64,000 nucleotides of DNA from the NCBI RefSeq assembly GCF_001439735.1, contig NZ_JYLN01000004.1:372001-436000 (forward strand), in the 5' to 3' direction. The notes below the pieces were generated by a model. That model was not told the DNA's origin and searched no databases. It was given only the letters and a program-made list of their open reading frames with translations. Numbering within the stretch: the first letter of the stretch is position 1; each line of letters begins with the position of its first letter. The position numbers and the translations under genes were made by a program. The DNA is from Pseudomonas paralactis. Its GTDB lineage: Bacteria; Pseudomonadota; Gammaproteobacteria; Pseudomonadales; Pseudomonadaceae. Shown one piece after another: positions 35,811 through 44,597 of the stretch.

Positions 35811-37568
35811 GTGGCATTGACGATTCTTGGCCTGTCCGGCGCCCTTAGCCATGATCCTTCCGCAGCCCTGTATATCGACGGCAAGCTGATCGCGGCCGCC
35901 GAAGAAGAGCGCTTCGTACGCGACAAACATGCAAAGAACCGCATGCCCTACGAGTCGGCGAAGTTCTGCCTGGAGCAGGCTGGCATCAAGCCTTCGGACG
36001 TTGACGTGGTGGCGATCCCATTCGCCCCGATCAGCTTGTTCGGCGAGGCACGCTGGCACTACGCCAAGCGCTACTGGTACGCCCCGGACCGCGCCCTCGA
36101 CGCGATCCTGATGGGCAACCGTCGTTACAAGCGCTATCGCAACAAGATCGTCTGGTGCCTGGAGCAACTGGGCTTCGATCCGAAGAAAATCAAGATCGAA
36201 CCGGTTGAACACCACTTGGCTCACGCTTCCAGCGCCTACCACTGCTCGGGTTTCCAGGAAAAAACCGCGATCCTGGGCATTGACGGCAAGGGCGAGTACG
36301 CCACTACCTTCTTTGGCTACGGCGAAAACGGCAAGATCCACAAGATCAAGGAATTCTACGATCCGGACTCTCTAGGGGGCCTGTACGGTGCGATCACCGA
36401 GTTCCTCGGTTTCGAGATGCTCGACGGTGAGTTCAAGGTCATGGGCATGGCGCCGTACGGCGATGCCAGCAAATACGACTTCTCGCGCCTGGCCTCCTTT
36501 GAAAACGGCGAGCTGGTGATCAACACCGACTACGCCAACGTCATTGGCCTGCGCCGCTACAAAGAGAAGGGCAAGGGTTTCTACTTCTCGCCAAAACTGA
36601 TCGAGTGGTTGGGCCCCAAGCGCGAAGGCGACATTGCCGACGAGCCTTACATCCATTACGCCGCCAGTATGCAGGCGCTGTTCGAGAAGCTGGCCCTGCA
36701 GATGATCGACCATTACCTGGGCGACATCCTCAAGGACACCGGCAAGCTGGCCTTCGCCGGCGGCTGTGCGCTGAACGTCAAGCTGAACCAGAAAATCATC
36801 GCCCGTGACGACGTCAAGGAACTGTTCGTGCAACCGGCTTCCGGCGATGCTGGCACCGCTGTCGGTGCGGCGGCCTACGTTTCCCATGCCCGTGGCGTAC
36901 CGGTCGAGAAGATGGAACACGTCTATCTCGGCCCGTCCTACAGCAACGAAGACGTGATCGCCGCGTGCGCCAAGCACGAGAGCAAGCCGAACTGGCGCAA
37001 GATCGAAAACATGCCCAAGCGCATCGCCAAGATCATGGTCGACGGCAACCCGGTGGCCTGGTTCCAGGGCCGCATGGAGTTTGGCCCGCGTGCCTTGGGC
37101 GGTCGTTCGATCATCGGTTGCCCAAGCGCCACCGGCGTGGCTGACCGCATCAACCACCAGATCAAGTTCCGCGAGCGCTGGAGGCCTTTCTGCCCGTCGA
37201 TGCTCGACACCGTGGCCCCGCAGATGATCAAGGTCGATCACCCGGCGCCGTTCATGACCTTCACCTTTGAAGTATCGGAAGAGTGGAAGACCCGCGTGCC
37301 GGAAGTGGTGCATGAAGATGGGACTTCCCGCGCCCAGGTACTCAAGCGCGAATACAACCCGCGCTACTACGACATGATGAAAGAGCTGGAAGTGCTGACC
37401 GGCAACGGCGTGTCCCTGAACACCTCGCTCAACCGTCGCGGCGAAGCGATGATCTGCTCGCCCACCGATGCGCTGAACATGTTCTTCGGCTCGGACCTGC
37501 AATACCTGATCATGGAAGACATTTTGGTCGTCAAGGACGGCGTGGACCCTTATGACGCGCTCGGCTGA
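35811..37568 (+). CDS. wapO: LPS core carbamoyltransferase (GTG start)
   Basis: A 585-residue NodU/CmcH-family O-carbamoyltransferase. It starts at GTG (MALTILGLSGALSHDPSAAL) and has the N-terminal metal/active-site region (EHHLAHASSAYHCSGF), the HSP70-like fold (GIDGKGEYATTFFG) and the C-terminal domain (ARALGGRSIIG-type; GRMEFGPRALGGRS). It is the positional orthologue of PA5005 (WapO), which carbamoylates a core heptose. AAAAGAGG about 10 nt upstream is the probable ribosome site. It overlaps the next gene by 17 bases. Confidence 0.88.
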   Translation: MALTILGLSGALSHDPSAALYIDGKLIAAAEEERFVRDKHAKNRMPYESAKFCLEQAGIKPSDVDVVAIPFAPISLFGEARWHYAKRYWYAPDRALDAILMGNRRYKRYRNKIVWCLEQLGFDPKKIKIEPVEHHLAHASSAYHCSGFQEKTAILGIDGKGEYATTFFGYGENGKIHKIKEFYDPDSLGGLYGAITEFLGFEMLDGEFKVMGMAPYGDASKYDFSRLASFENGELVINTDYANVIGLRRYKEKGKGFYFSPKLIEWLGPKREGDIADEPYIHYAASMQALFEKLALQMIDHYLGDILKDTGKLAFAGGCALNVKLNQKIIARDDVKELFVQPASGDAGTAVGAAAYVSHARGVPVEKMEHVYLGPSYSNEDVIAACAKHESKPNWRKIENMPKRIAKIMVDGNPVAWFQGRMEFGPRALGGRSIIGCPSATGVADRINHQIKFRERWRPFCPSMLDTVAPQMIKVDHPAPFMTFTFEVSEEWKTRVPEVVHEDGTSRAQVLKREYNPRYYDMMKELEVLTGNGVSLNTSLNRRGEAMICSPTDALNMFFGSDLQYLIMEDILVVKDGVDPYDALG

Positions 37569-38682
37569 ACGCCACATCCTGCAGTTCTGCCACGGCTATG
37601 ACGGGCCTTTCCTGGACTGTGCCAGGCAGTACGCCAGTTTGTTTGCAGGCACAGGTTATAAGGTGACCACGGTGTTTCTCACTGGGGTCGCCAACCCGCA
37701 AGTGGCCGCTGGTTGTGCGTCTGATGAAGTGTTGTTCATGGAGTTCAGCTCCAAGGCCATTCGTGGACTGAAGCTGGGCGCTATCCGCGAACTGCGCAAA
37801 ATCGCCGCATCGCGCAACTTCAGTTTCTGTATCGCTCACCGGTTCAAGCCGATCTATATCGCTTTGCTTGGCACACGGCTGCCGGTGATCGGGGTACATC
37901 ACGCCTTTGGTGATTACCAGCGCGGCAGCCGCAGGCTGTTTGCCGGGTTTTTCCGCAAGCGCCTGAGCCTGCTGGGGGTTTCTGACGCTGTGCGTGATGA
38001 CATGCGCCGCTGCCTGCCGGCCTGGCCCGCAGCGCGTATTCAGACCTTGTATAACCGCATTGAAGTCGACGCGTTGCAGGCTATTCAGGTGCCTGCGTTA
38101 GAGGCGCGCGATGCCTTGGGCTTGTCGCCGGATGACTGGGTGGTTGGCAATGTTGGCCGACTGCACCCGGACAAAGACCAGGCCACTCTGCTTAAGGGTT
38201 TCGCTCTGGCGCTGCCGCACTTGCCGGTCGAGAGTCGCCTGGCGATCCTCGGTACCGGGCGCCTGGAACAAGATCTGAAAGCCCAGGCTCGGGAATTGGG
38301 GATTGCCGATCAGGTGCTGTTTCTAGGCCAGGTGCCGGATGCGCGCCGCTATTTTCGGGCATTTGATGTGTTTGCCCTGAGCTCCGACCATGAACCGTTT
38401 GGCATGGTGCTGCTTGAAGCCATGGCAGCCGGCGTGCCGTTGCTTGCCACGTCCTGTGGTGGCGCGCGGGAAGTGGTCGAAGGAGTGGGTATCCTGTTCC
38501 CCTTCAATGACGCTGAACACCTCGCCCAAGGGTTGCGACACCTGGCGGCGATGGATCAGCATCAACAACGCCAGTGTGCCGAGATGATGTTGGAGCGCCT
38601 GCGTACATGTTTCTCGGATCAGGCGGTACGCGATACCTTCTGGCAACTGCCGCACGTTATTGAACTGACCGCGGGGGTTTGA
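37552..38682 (+). CDS. wapH: LPS core glycosyltransferase WapH (GT4)
   Basis: A 376-residue GT4 glycosyltransferase with an N-terminal acceptor domain (ILQFCHGYDGPFLDCARQYA) and the C-terminal GT4 motif (SSDHEPFGMVLLEAMAAGVPLLATSCGG). It is the positional orthologue of PA5004 (WapH), thought to add an outer-core hexose. It starts 17 bases inside wapO and ends in a TGATG overlap with mig-14. Confidence 0.85.
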   Translation: MTRSAERHILQFCHGYDGPFLDCARQYASLFAGTGYKVTTVFLTGVANPQVAAGCASDEVLFMEFSSKAIRGLKLGAIRELRKIAASRNFSFCIAHRFKPIYIALLGTRLPVIGVHHAFGDYQRGSRRLFAGFFRKRLSLLGVSDAVRDDMRRCLPAWPAARIQTLYNRIEVDALQAIQVPALEARDALGLSPDDWVVGNVGRLHPDKDQATLLKGFALALPHLPVESRLAILGTGRLEQDLKAQARELGIADQVLFLGQVPDARRYFRAFDVFALSSDHEPFGMVLLEAMAAGVPLLATSCGGAREVVEGVGILFPFNDAEHLAQGLRHLAAMDQHQQRQCAEMMLERLRTCFSDQAVRDTFWQLPHVIELTAGV

Positions 38683-39578
38683 TGCTCAATCGATTCCAAG
38701 GCTGGCGCGAGCGGGGCTGGTCAGTCGTCGACGCACCTGCCTATGACGAAGCCTGGCAGCGTTTTGGCGGCAGCGTCGCCACCCATCCACAGGTGATCGA
38801 GCGCCTGGCCGGGCTGGCTGATATTCCGGTGCGCTATCTGGCCTGGGAGCAGGGCGGTGAGCGGCAGGCATGCATCGCTACCTGGGGGCGCGACCTGGCG
38901 TTGTCCAAGAACGTACTCAAGCAAGCTGGCAAGAAAGGCCTGTTTGACTTGGGGAATGCCGAGCTGATCCTGCCAGCTGCCGCCAATGCCGAGGCGCCGT
39001 TGCGTCACCGTGCACGCTACCTGTCGATCTTGAACGAAGGCCGTTTCAGCGGTCTCAAGCCTCAGGCCGAGCAATTGGCTATGGCACGTACTCCGGAAGA
39101 ACTGTCGAAGAAATTTCGCTACAACCAACGCCGCGAACTGCGCTTGCTGGAGGACGCCGGTGGTGTGGTACGGCCGGTGAGCGAGTTTACCGACGCTGAA
39201 CTGGCGGCGATCTATTGCGATCTGTTCTTGCGCCGCTGGGGCTTCGTCGCCACGGGGGCCGAGCACATGGCTGAGGTGATCGGGCTGCTGCGTGAGTGGC
39301 TGATCGGCTCGGTGATTTTCCTCAACGATGCACCTATCGCCGTGCAACTGGTGTACCGAGTCGAGTCGCCGGAATGGATCAGCGTGGAGTACGTCAACGG
39401 TGGAGTGGATCCCCAAACCCGCTCATTCAGCCCGGGCAGCGTGTTGAGCTTCCTCAATACCCAGAGCGCCTGGGAGCAAGCGCGCGAGGTCGGTAAGCCG
39501 CTACGGTTTTCCTTCGGGCGCGCCGACCGTGAATACAAGGACCGTTGGTGCAATCCTGTACCGGTGCTGAGCGTATGA
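38682..39578 (+). CDS. mig-14: Mig-14 family protein (GNAT-like)
   Basis: A 298-residue Mig-14 homologue with a GNAT-type acyltransferase region in the middle (SKKFRYNQRRELRLLEDAGG; DAELAAIYCDLFLRRWGF). Mig-14 in Salmonella and PA5003 in P. aeruginosa confer resistance to cationic antimicrobial peptides; the biochemical activity is not settled. It is flanked by a 1-base overlap upstream and a 4-base overlap (ATGA) with dnpA, suggesting an envelope-modification operon. Confidence 0.85.
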   Translation: MLNRFQGWRERGWSVVDAPAYDEAWQRFGGSVATHPQVIERLAGLADIPVRYLAWEQGGERQACIATWGRDLALSKNVLKQAGKKGLFDLGNAELILPAAANAEAPLRHRARYLSILNEGRFSGLKPQAEQLAMARTPEELSKKFRYNQRRELRLLEDAGGVVRPVSEFTDAELAAIYCDLFLRRWGFVATGAEHMAEVIGLLREWLIGSVIFLNDAPIAVQLVYRVESPEWISVEYVNGGVDPQTRSFSPGSVLSFLNTQSAWEQAREVGKPLRFSFGRADREYKDRWCNPVPVLSV

Positions 39579-40972
39579 GCCGCAAACAACAATTGCTCAA
39601 GCGCCATCGTCGCAACAAACGCGTTGGTCTGTTGATTGGCCTGCTGTTGCTTGTTGTGATCGGCGTCTGGGTTGCGTGGTGGCTGCCCTTTGTACTCGGC
39701 GTGCTGGCTTGGGTCGCGCATGAGGCGTGGTTTGCCGACCATCTGTTTTATGCGCCCGATGAAGATTATCGCTACAGATTTGCGACGGATGCCGAAGTAG
39801 CGGGGATTCGCTTGGAAGGTGGGCGGCTGCTGACGGATCAGCGCTTGGCGGCCGATGCGACCCTGGTATTGGCCGTTAAGATCAAGAGTAGCTGGTTGGG
39901 GCGTTTTTTTGATCCTGTCGTAGCAATATCCGGCGGCGAAAGCCCGGATCGCCAAGCCTTCGAGCGTGGTGTGAACGGCATGCGTTACCTCAACCTCAGT
40001 GGCTTGGCACCTGCCTTGATGGCGGGTGAACTGAGACTGCGCGGACGGTTCTGCGACGTGCAGGGGCCACCCAGGCTGTGGGCCTGGAACCAGCCGGATT
40101 ACTTGGCGCAGCGCGTGATGGTTATCGCACCCCATGCCGACGATGCCGAGCTGGCCGCGTTCGGTCTTTACAGTCAGGCGCGAGCGCCGTGGATCGTAAC
40201 CATCACCGCCGGAGAAATCGAAGCCGAGCACTATCGCGACATGGGCATGGACCCGGTCGAAGCCTCAAGGCTCAAAGGTCGCCTGCGTGCCTGGGACAGC
40301 ATTGCTGTACCGCGTTGGGCCGGGGTGCCGCAGGCGCAGTGCGTGCAGTTGGGGTATTTCTGCCTGCAGCTGTCGGCGATGCGTGCCACACCCGATCAGG
40401 CGGTCGCCTCCCGAGAAGCCGATCTCAAGGATATTCGTCTGTTTCGCCAGTTCAACCCTTTTCCGATGCCGGCCGATCGGGATGGTTTGCCAACCTGGAA
40501 TAACCTGTTGGCCGATCTGCGCCAGCTACTGCTGACGGCACGGCCCGAGGTGATTGTGCTGCCTCATCCCGTTCTCGACCCCCACCCTGATCACATCTGC
40601 GCTCAGCAGGCAGTGATTGAGGCCCTGGCGGGACTGGAATGGCAGCCCGCGACGATATTGGGTTACGCCAACCATCTGCATGACAATGATCGTTGGCCGA
40701 TGGGCGACACCAGCACTGGCATCGCCTTGCCGCCGCAGTTCGATGACACGCTTGAGCTGAGCCCGTTCAGCTTGCCGTTGTCATTGGCGCAACAGCGCGA
40801 CAAGGCTATGGCGCTCGGCATGATGCATGACCTGCAACCCCCGGCGCCGTTCAAGCGTCGTTTGCGGCGTTGGCTGCAGCGTGCATTGGCCGGTCGGGTG
40901 CCGTCCCCCTATGGTGATAACGAATTTTTCCGCAAGGCCGTACGACGGCATGAGTTGTTCTGGCGTTTGTGA
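39575..40972 (+). CDS. dnpA: PIG-L/LmbE family de-N-acetylase DnpA
   Basis: A 465-residue protein with an N-terminal membrane segment (about 17-45) and a PIG-L domain carrying the zinc motif PHADDAELAAFG and a second HPVLDPHPDH motif. It is the orthologue of P. aeruginosa PA5002 (DnpA), linked to LPS and antibiotic persistence and proposed to remove an acetyl group from a surface sugar. The ATG at 39575 overlaps mig-14 by 4 bases; the frame extends ten codons upstream. Confidence 0.87.
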   Translation: MSRKQQLLKRHRRNKRVGLLIGLLLLVVIGVWVAWWLPFVLGVLAWVAHEAWFADHLFYAPDEDYRYRFATDAEVAGIRLEGGRLLTDQRLAADATLVLAVKIKSSWLGRFFDPVVAISGGESPDRQAFERGVNGMRYLNLSGLAPALMAGELRLRGRFCDVQGPPRLWAWNQPDYLAQRVMVIAPHADDAELAAFGLYSQARAPWIVTITAGEIEAEHYRDMGMDPVEASRLKGRLRAWDSIAVPRWAGVPQAQCVQLGYFCLQLSAMRATPDQAVASREADLKDIRLFRQFNPFPMPADRDGLPTWNNLLADLRQLLLTARPEVIVLPHPVLDPHPDHICAQQAVIEALAGLEWQPATILGYANHLHDNDRWPMGDTSTGIALPPQFDDTLELSPFSLPLSLAQQRDKAMALGMMHDLQPPAPFKRRLRRWLQRALAGRVPSPYGDNEFFRKAVRRHELFWRL

Positions 40973-40983
40973 AAGGGAAAGTC

Positions 40984-41940
40984 ATGAAAGTTTTGTTTCT
41001 GGTGCAGAAAGAGCAGCGTGCGATTCTGGATCGCTTGTATGAAGGCATCGCCCAGCACTGCGAGTGTGATACCCGCTGGTTGAGCAGTGATGAGCAGCGC
41101 AATCTGCGTGGTTACTTTCGGCGTGAAGTCGATGTGAGCCGCTATGACCGTATTGTGTTCTTCCTGCGCTTCAAGCAGGAAATCCGTCAGGCCAGCTTTA
41201 TTCGCACGATCCCGAACCTGGTGATTCTCGAACACGACGCTTACCAGAACTATATTCCCTGCAAATACACCGGCAAGTTCAGCACACACTACCGCCGTTT
41301 GCCGTGGGCGCGAGTCATCAGCTCCGGTTATATGGTTACCGAGCGCCTGCGCGCCGAAGGCTTTGACGCAGTATTCGTGCCCAAGGGCTACGACCAGGCA
41401 CTGCTGCAGCCACAGGATCGCGAGCGTGATATCGAACTTGCGTTTGTCGGTAGTACCAACAGTGTGGCTTATAGTGGCCGCAAGGCGCTGCTCGATGAAC
41501 TGGCAAAGGTTGAGCCTTTGGTGGTGACGCGTACGAAGTCCGGTGAGGAATATTGCGCGACGCTCAACCGCATCCGGTTTTTCGTCAGTGCCGATGTGGG
41601 CATGGGCGAGTATATGATCAAGAACTTCGAGGCTATGGCCTGCGGGTGCGTGCTGTTGGCTTTTGATCAGGGCGCAGGGGAAAACGCTGCGCTGGGCTTC
41701 GAGGATATGGTCAATGTCGTGTTCTACAAAAATATTCCACAGTTGCAGGAAAAGCTGGCGACCTTGCGGGCCGACCCTCAATTGGCCGCAAACATTGCCC
41801 GCAGCGGCCAAGCGCTGGCTGTCAGCGAGTTCAGTTTTGCACGTATTGGCCAGCGGATTGTGGAAGGGCTTGAACCACCCCTGCGGCCGCAAGCGCCCAT
41901 GAGTTTGCTGGAAAGACTGCGCCTGAAGCTGGGTATTTGA
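40984..41940 (+). CDS. ssg: surface-sugar glycosyltransferase Ssg
   Basis: A 318-residue glycosyltransferase starting MKVLFLVQKEQRAILDRLYEGI, with the C-terminal donor-binding half (KNFEAMACGCVLLAFDQGAGE) of the GT-B fold. It matches the Ssg/PA5001 protein, needed for normal LPS and attachment in fluorescent pseudomonads. A GTG five codons earlier is possible, but the ATG at 40984 fits the family N-terminus and has AAGGGAAA just upstream. It follows dnpA by 11 bases. Confidence 0.85.
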   Translation: MKVLFLVQKEQRAILDRLYEGIAQHCECDTRWLSSDEQRNLRGYFRREVDVSRYDRIVFFLRFKQEIRQASFIRTIPNLVILEHDAYQNYIPCKYTGKFSTHYRRLPWARVISSGYMVTERLRAEGFDAVFVPKGYDQALLQPQDRERDIELAFVGSTNSVAYSGRKALLDELAKVEPLVVTRTKSGEEYCATLNRIRFFVSADVGMGEYMIKNFEAMACGCVLLAFDQGAGENAALGFEDMVNVVFYKNIPQLQEKLATLRADPQLAANIARSGQALAVSEFSFARIGQRIVEGLEPPLRPQAPMSLLERLRLKLGI

Positions 41941-41991
41941 CCGATGCCAGGTGGCTGTAAATGATGGTTACACGATACTTTTGAGGTTTTG

Positions 41992-42756
41992 ATGCAATTC
42001 TCTGATCAAAGTGACATAACGCTTGTCGTGACTAGCTGCGGCCGCTTCGATCTGTTGAAGCGCACGCTCGAGAGCTTCGACCAGTTCAATACGGCGGATA
42101 TCCGTGAAGTCATTATTACCGAGGACTCCGGCGATGACGCTGTTCGCCTGGCGATCCCGGAGCACTGGCATGACCACTGTGTTTTTTTCGTCAACCGACC
42201 AAAGCTTGGACAGCTGGCATCCATAGATCTGGCCTACCAGTCGGTCAAGACTCCTTACATATTCCACTGCGAGGACGATTGGGCCTTTTATCGACCGGGG
42301 TTTATCGAGGATTCCAAGACAGTGTTGCAGCAGCGCCCGGATATCCTCCAGGTTTGGTTGCGTAACTACGTGTACGACTTGCAAGTGCACAGTCCCTATA
42401 TCCATCTGGGGCCGCGTGAGGTGATCGGCGGTGTACCGTGTTATCCGTTGCTGTCCGACAAGCCGGAGTGGCAGGGTTTTTCGCTTAACCCTGGCCTGCG
42501 GCGGATAAAGGAATACCGTTTGTGCGCGCCGTTTGCAGGGTTTCAGGGCGAGAAGGGGCTCTCCAAGCGTTACGCGCAGTTGAACCTGGGCGCCGTGACG
42601 TTGGAAGGTGATGCGGTCCTTCATACCGGTTTCGGCTTGCACGTGTCGACGTCAGAAGAGCGCGTAACGAAAGCGCGACGCAAGCGAAGGGAGCGAATCA
42701 AACTCGCGGCGATGCTGGTCCTTGGGCTCGGCATCGGTTGGTTGATCCATCAGTAA
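41992..42756 (+). CDS. family 2 (GT-A) glycosyltransferase with C-terminal membrane anchor
   Basis: A 254-residue GT-A protein. The N-terminal Rossmann-like part (ITLVVTSCGRFDLLKRTLESF) and the DxD-type motif in HCEDDWAFYRPGF (about 82-94) are clear. After a basic stretch (KARRKRRERIK) there is one predicted membrane helix (about 235-251, LAAMLVLGLGIGWLI) at the very C-terminus. It probably adds a sugar to the core or to a carrier at the inner membrane; donor and acceptor are unknown. It occupies about the wapR position of P. aeruginosa but I do not recognise it as WapR. GAGG lies 6 nt upstream of the ATG. Confidence 0.7.
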   Translation: MQFSDQSDITLVVTSCGRFDLLKRTLESFDQFNTADIREVIITEDSGDDAVRLAIPEHWHDHCVFFVNRPKLGQLASIDLAYQSVKTPYIFHCEDDWAFYRPGFIEDSKTVLQQRPDILQVWLRNYVYDLQVHSPYIHLGPREVIGGVPCYPLLSDKPEWQGFSLNPGLRRIKEYRLCAPFAGFQGEKGLSKRYAQLNLGAVTLEGDAVLHTGFGLHVSTSEERVTKARRKRRERIKLAAMLVLGLGIGWLIHQ

Positions 42757-42795
42757 TTACGAATCGCCGTACGCACGCCGCACAAGGTTTTCTCG

Positions 42796-43893
42796 ATGAG
42801 TATTCTCAACATCATGTGGGCCGGTGGTACTGCATTTGCCTCGGTGCAGAAAGTACATCAGCAAATACTGTCCCACGCCGACAAATCTGTATCTGTGCAT
42901 ACCTGGCTGCTGCAGGGGCGTGCGATCAGGAATGATTGCCTGACCGAGCAGCCCGTAGAGTGGGATCTGTCCTCTGCACGGCTAAAGGGGCGGCATCTAT
43001 GGAAGCTGCTGATGCCTTGGATGCGCGCGCGCTTTCAAAAAGCCTTGCCAGAGGATTTGCAAGTTGTGCTCCTTGATGGGATTGGTGTCGCACGAGTGCT
43101 TCTACCCGTGCTCAAGCGCTTGCCACATGTGCGCGCAGTCGTGATTTTTCATGGCACCACACGTTTGCGCAGCGTTGATAAAAAGCTGATTGCGCAGTTC
43201 CCCGCGTCGCAACTCACGTTGACCGCGGTATCGCAAACCCTTGCGGGCACTCTCGAGTGTTATTTGCAACGGCCGGTGGCGGTGTTGCGCAGCGCCTTCG
43301 ACCCTGCCGTTTTCCGTGCTGCGGCGCTGCCCCGTGAACAGGCTCGCACCCGTCTGGGGTTGTCTGTGAGTGACTCGCCGGTGCTGGGTGCGGTAGGTCG
43401 GTTGGTGGAGGGCAAGGGGTTTGCTTGTTTGCTGGAGAGTTTCGCCAGCGTCTCGGCCGATAAACCGGACGCCCGCTTGGTGATCATCGGCGAAGGGCGC
43501 GCACGGGAAGCGCTAGAGGCGCGTATCGAGCAGCTCGGTTTACAGGGCCGGGTATCTCTTCCGGGGCATTTGCCTGAGGCGGCGACCCTCTACCGTGCGT
43601 TTGACTGGGTGGCGATTCCGTCCTCGGAAGAGGGGCTGGGGCTGATCCTGCAAGAGGCGGTAATGGCTGGCGTTCCCGTACTGACCAGTGACCTTGCAGT
43701 CTTCCGCGAGCAACTGGGCGACGCAGGCTGGTACGCCCCCGTCGATGATCCAGTTGCCTGGGGCGAGCTGATGGAGTGCGCGTTCGCCACGTCCTGCGAC
43801 GCGGTGGTCGAGACTCAGTCGCGGGTGCTGGCACCTGAACAAGCCTGGGATGACTTCAAGCAGACCACAGAGCGGTTGTTCTCATGCCGCTAG
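42796..43893 (+). CDS. GT4 glycosyltransferase, specificity unknown
   Basis: A 365-residue GT-B, GT4-type glycosyltransferase. It starts MSILNIMWAGGTAFASVQKVHQQI, has a central ILGAVGRLVEGKGF-type donor-domain entry (VLGAVGRLVEGKGFACLLESF, seen around residue 205) and the C-terminal IPSSEEGLGLILQEAVMAGVP with the conserved glutamates. It is part of the surface-glycan cluster and 39 bases downstream of the GT-A gene. Its 3' end overlaps the convergent kinase-like gene by 12 bases. The sugar transferred cannot be inferred. Confidence 0.75.
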   Translation: MSILNIMWAGGTAFASVQKVHQQILSHADKSVSVHTWLLQGRAIRNDCLTEQPVEWDLSSARLKGRHLWKLLMPWMRARFQKALPEDLQVVLLDGIGVARVLLPVLKRLPHVRAVVIFHGTTRLRSVDKKLIAQFPASQLTLTAVSQTLAGTLECYLQRPVAVLRSAFDPAVFRAAALPREQARTRLGLSVSDSPVLGAVGRLVEGKGFACLLESFASVSADKPDARLVIIGEGRAREALEARIEQLGLQGRVSLPGHLPEAATLYRAFDWVAIPSSEEGLGLILQEAVMAGVPVLTSDLAVFREQLGDAGWYAPVDDPVAWGELMECAFATSCDAVVETQSRVLAPEQAWDDFKQTTERLFSCR

Positions 43894-44487
43894 CAGCGCT
43901 TGCTCCAATGCTTGCATTGGAAAGCGTTCGTTCAGCTTCTCGCGCGCAATATAGCGTGCGAAATGTTGCAGGTTGCGCCGTGCGAGCTCCGGGTTCAGTG
44001 GTGCGCGCAAAAAACGCATATCCGCCACGTCGATCAGCCCCATCTCGTTGTCTGGTGTGACGACGATATTGCCTAGGTGCAGGGAGCGGAAGTAGATCCC
44101 CGCGCCATGTAGGCGACGAATAAGTGCTACCAGTGGGTCGAGGTTCGCGTGCCAGTCAAAGCCTTCCTGGCTGGAAATCTGGCGCAGTGTTTCCCCCGGC
44201 AACGGGCGGTACAGCACTGCCGTCATTCCGGGCGTGGACAGTTGGAAGAACGCCAGTACGGTCAAGGTTGGAATCCCGCGCTGTTGCAGTTGCGCGACGT
44301 TATCGATGAATCGTTTGGAGTAGGGGCGAAACAGTGCGGAAGAAAGCAGACGTTTGCGGCGAAACAGTTTAAGGATGTTTCCGTCGGCCAGCAGGTAGAC
44401 TTTGGGGCCGTAGCTGTCCTGTTCCAGGATTTTGGCGCCTTCAACCATCGAATTTAAATCGGCTTGGGGAAGCCTTGAACATTGCAT
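43882..44487 (-). CDS. kinase-fold LPS/toluene-tolerance protein with altered catalytic loop
   Basis: A 201-residue InaA/WaaP-like kinase-fold protein (position of PA4998). It keeps the beta-3 lysine (NILKLFRRKR) and metal-binding aspartate (LIDVADMR), but the catalytic loop is YFRSLHLGNIVV, with serine where HRD-type kinases have aspartate. It may be a pseudokinase or use a variant mechanism. It is the only minus-strand gene between ssg and hldE, convergent with the GT4 gene (12-base overlap) and divergent from waaL. Confidence 0.8.
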   Translation of the reverse strand: MQCSRLPQADLNSMVEGAKILEQDSYGPKVYLLADGNILKLFRRKRLLSSALFRPYSKRFIDNVAQLQQRGIPTLTVLAFFQLSTPGMTAVLYRPLPGETLRQISSQEGFDWHANLDPLVALIRRLHGAGIYFRSLHLGNIVVTPDNEMGLIDVADMRFLRAPLNPELARRNLQHFARYIAREKLNERFPMQALEQALLAA

Positions 44488-44597
44488 CGTTGGAAAGCCT
44501 TGTGGGAATAGCGGGGCACAGTGATCGGCAATAATGCCGAAAGTTTTGGATTTTAACCATGCCGGCCTGGCAGGTTAAACGGATTCAGGAGCGGGTG

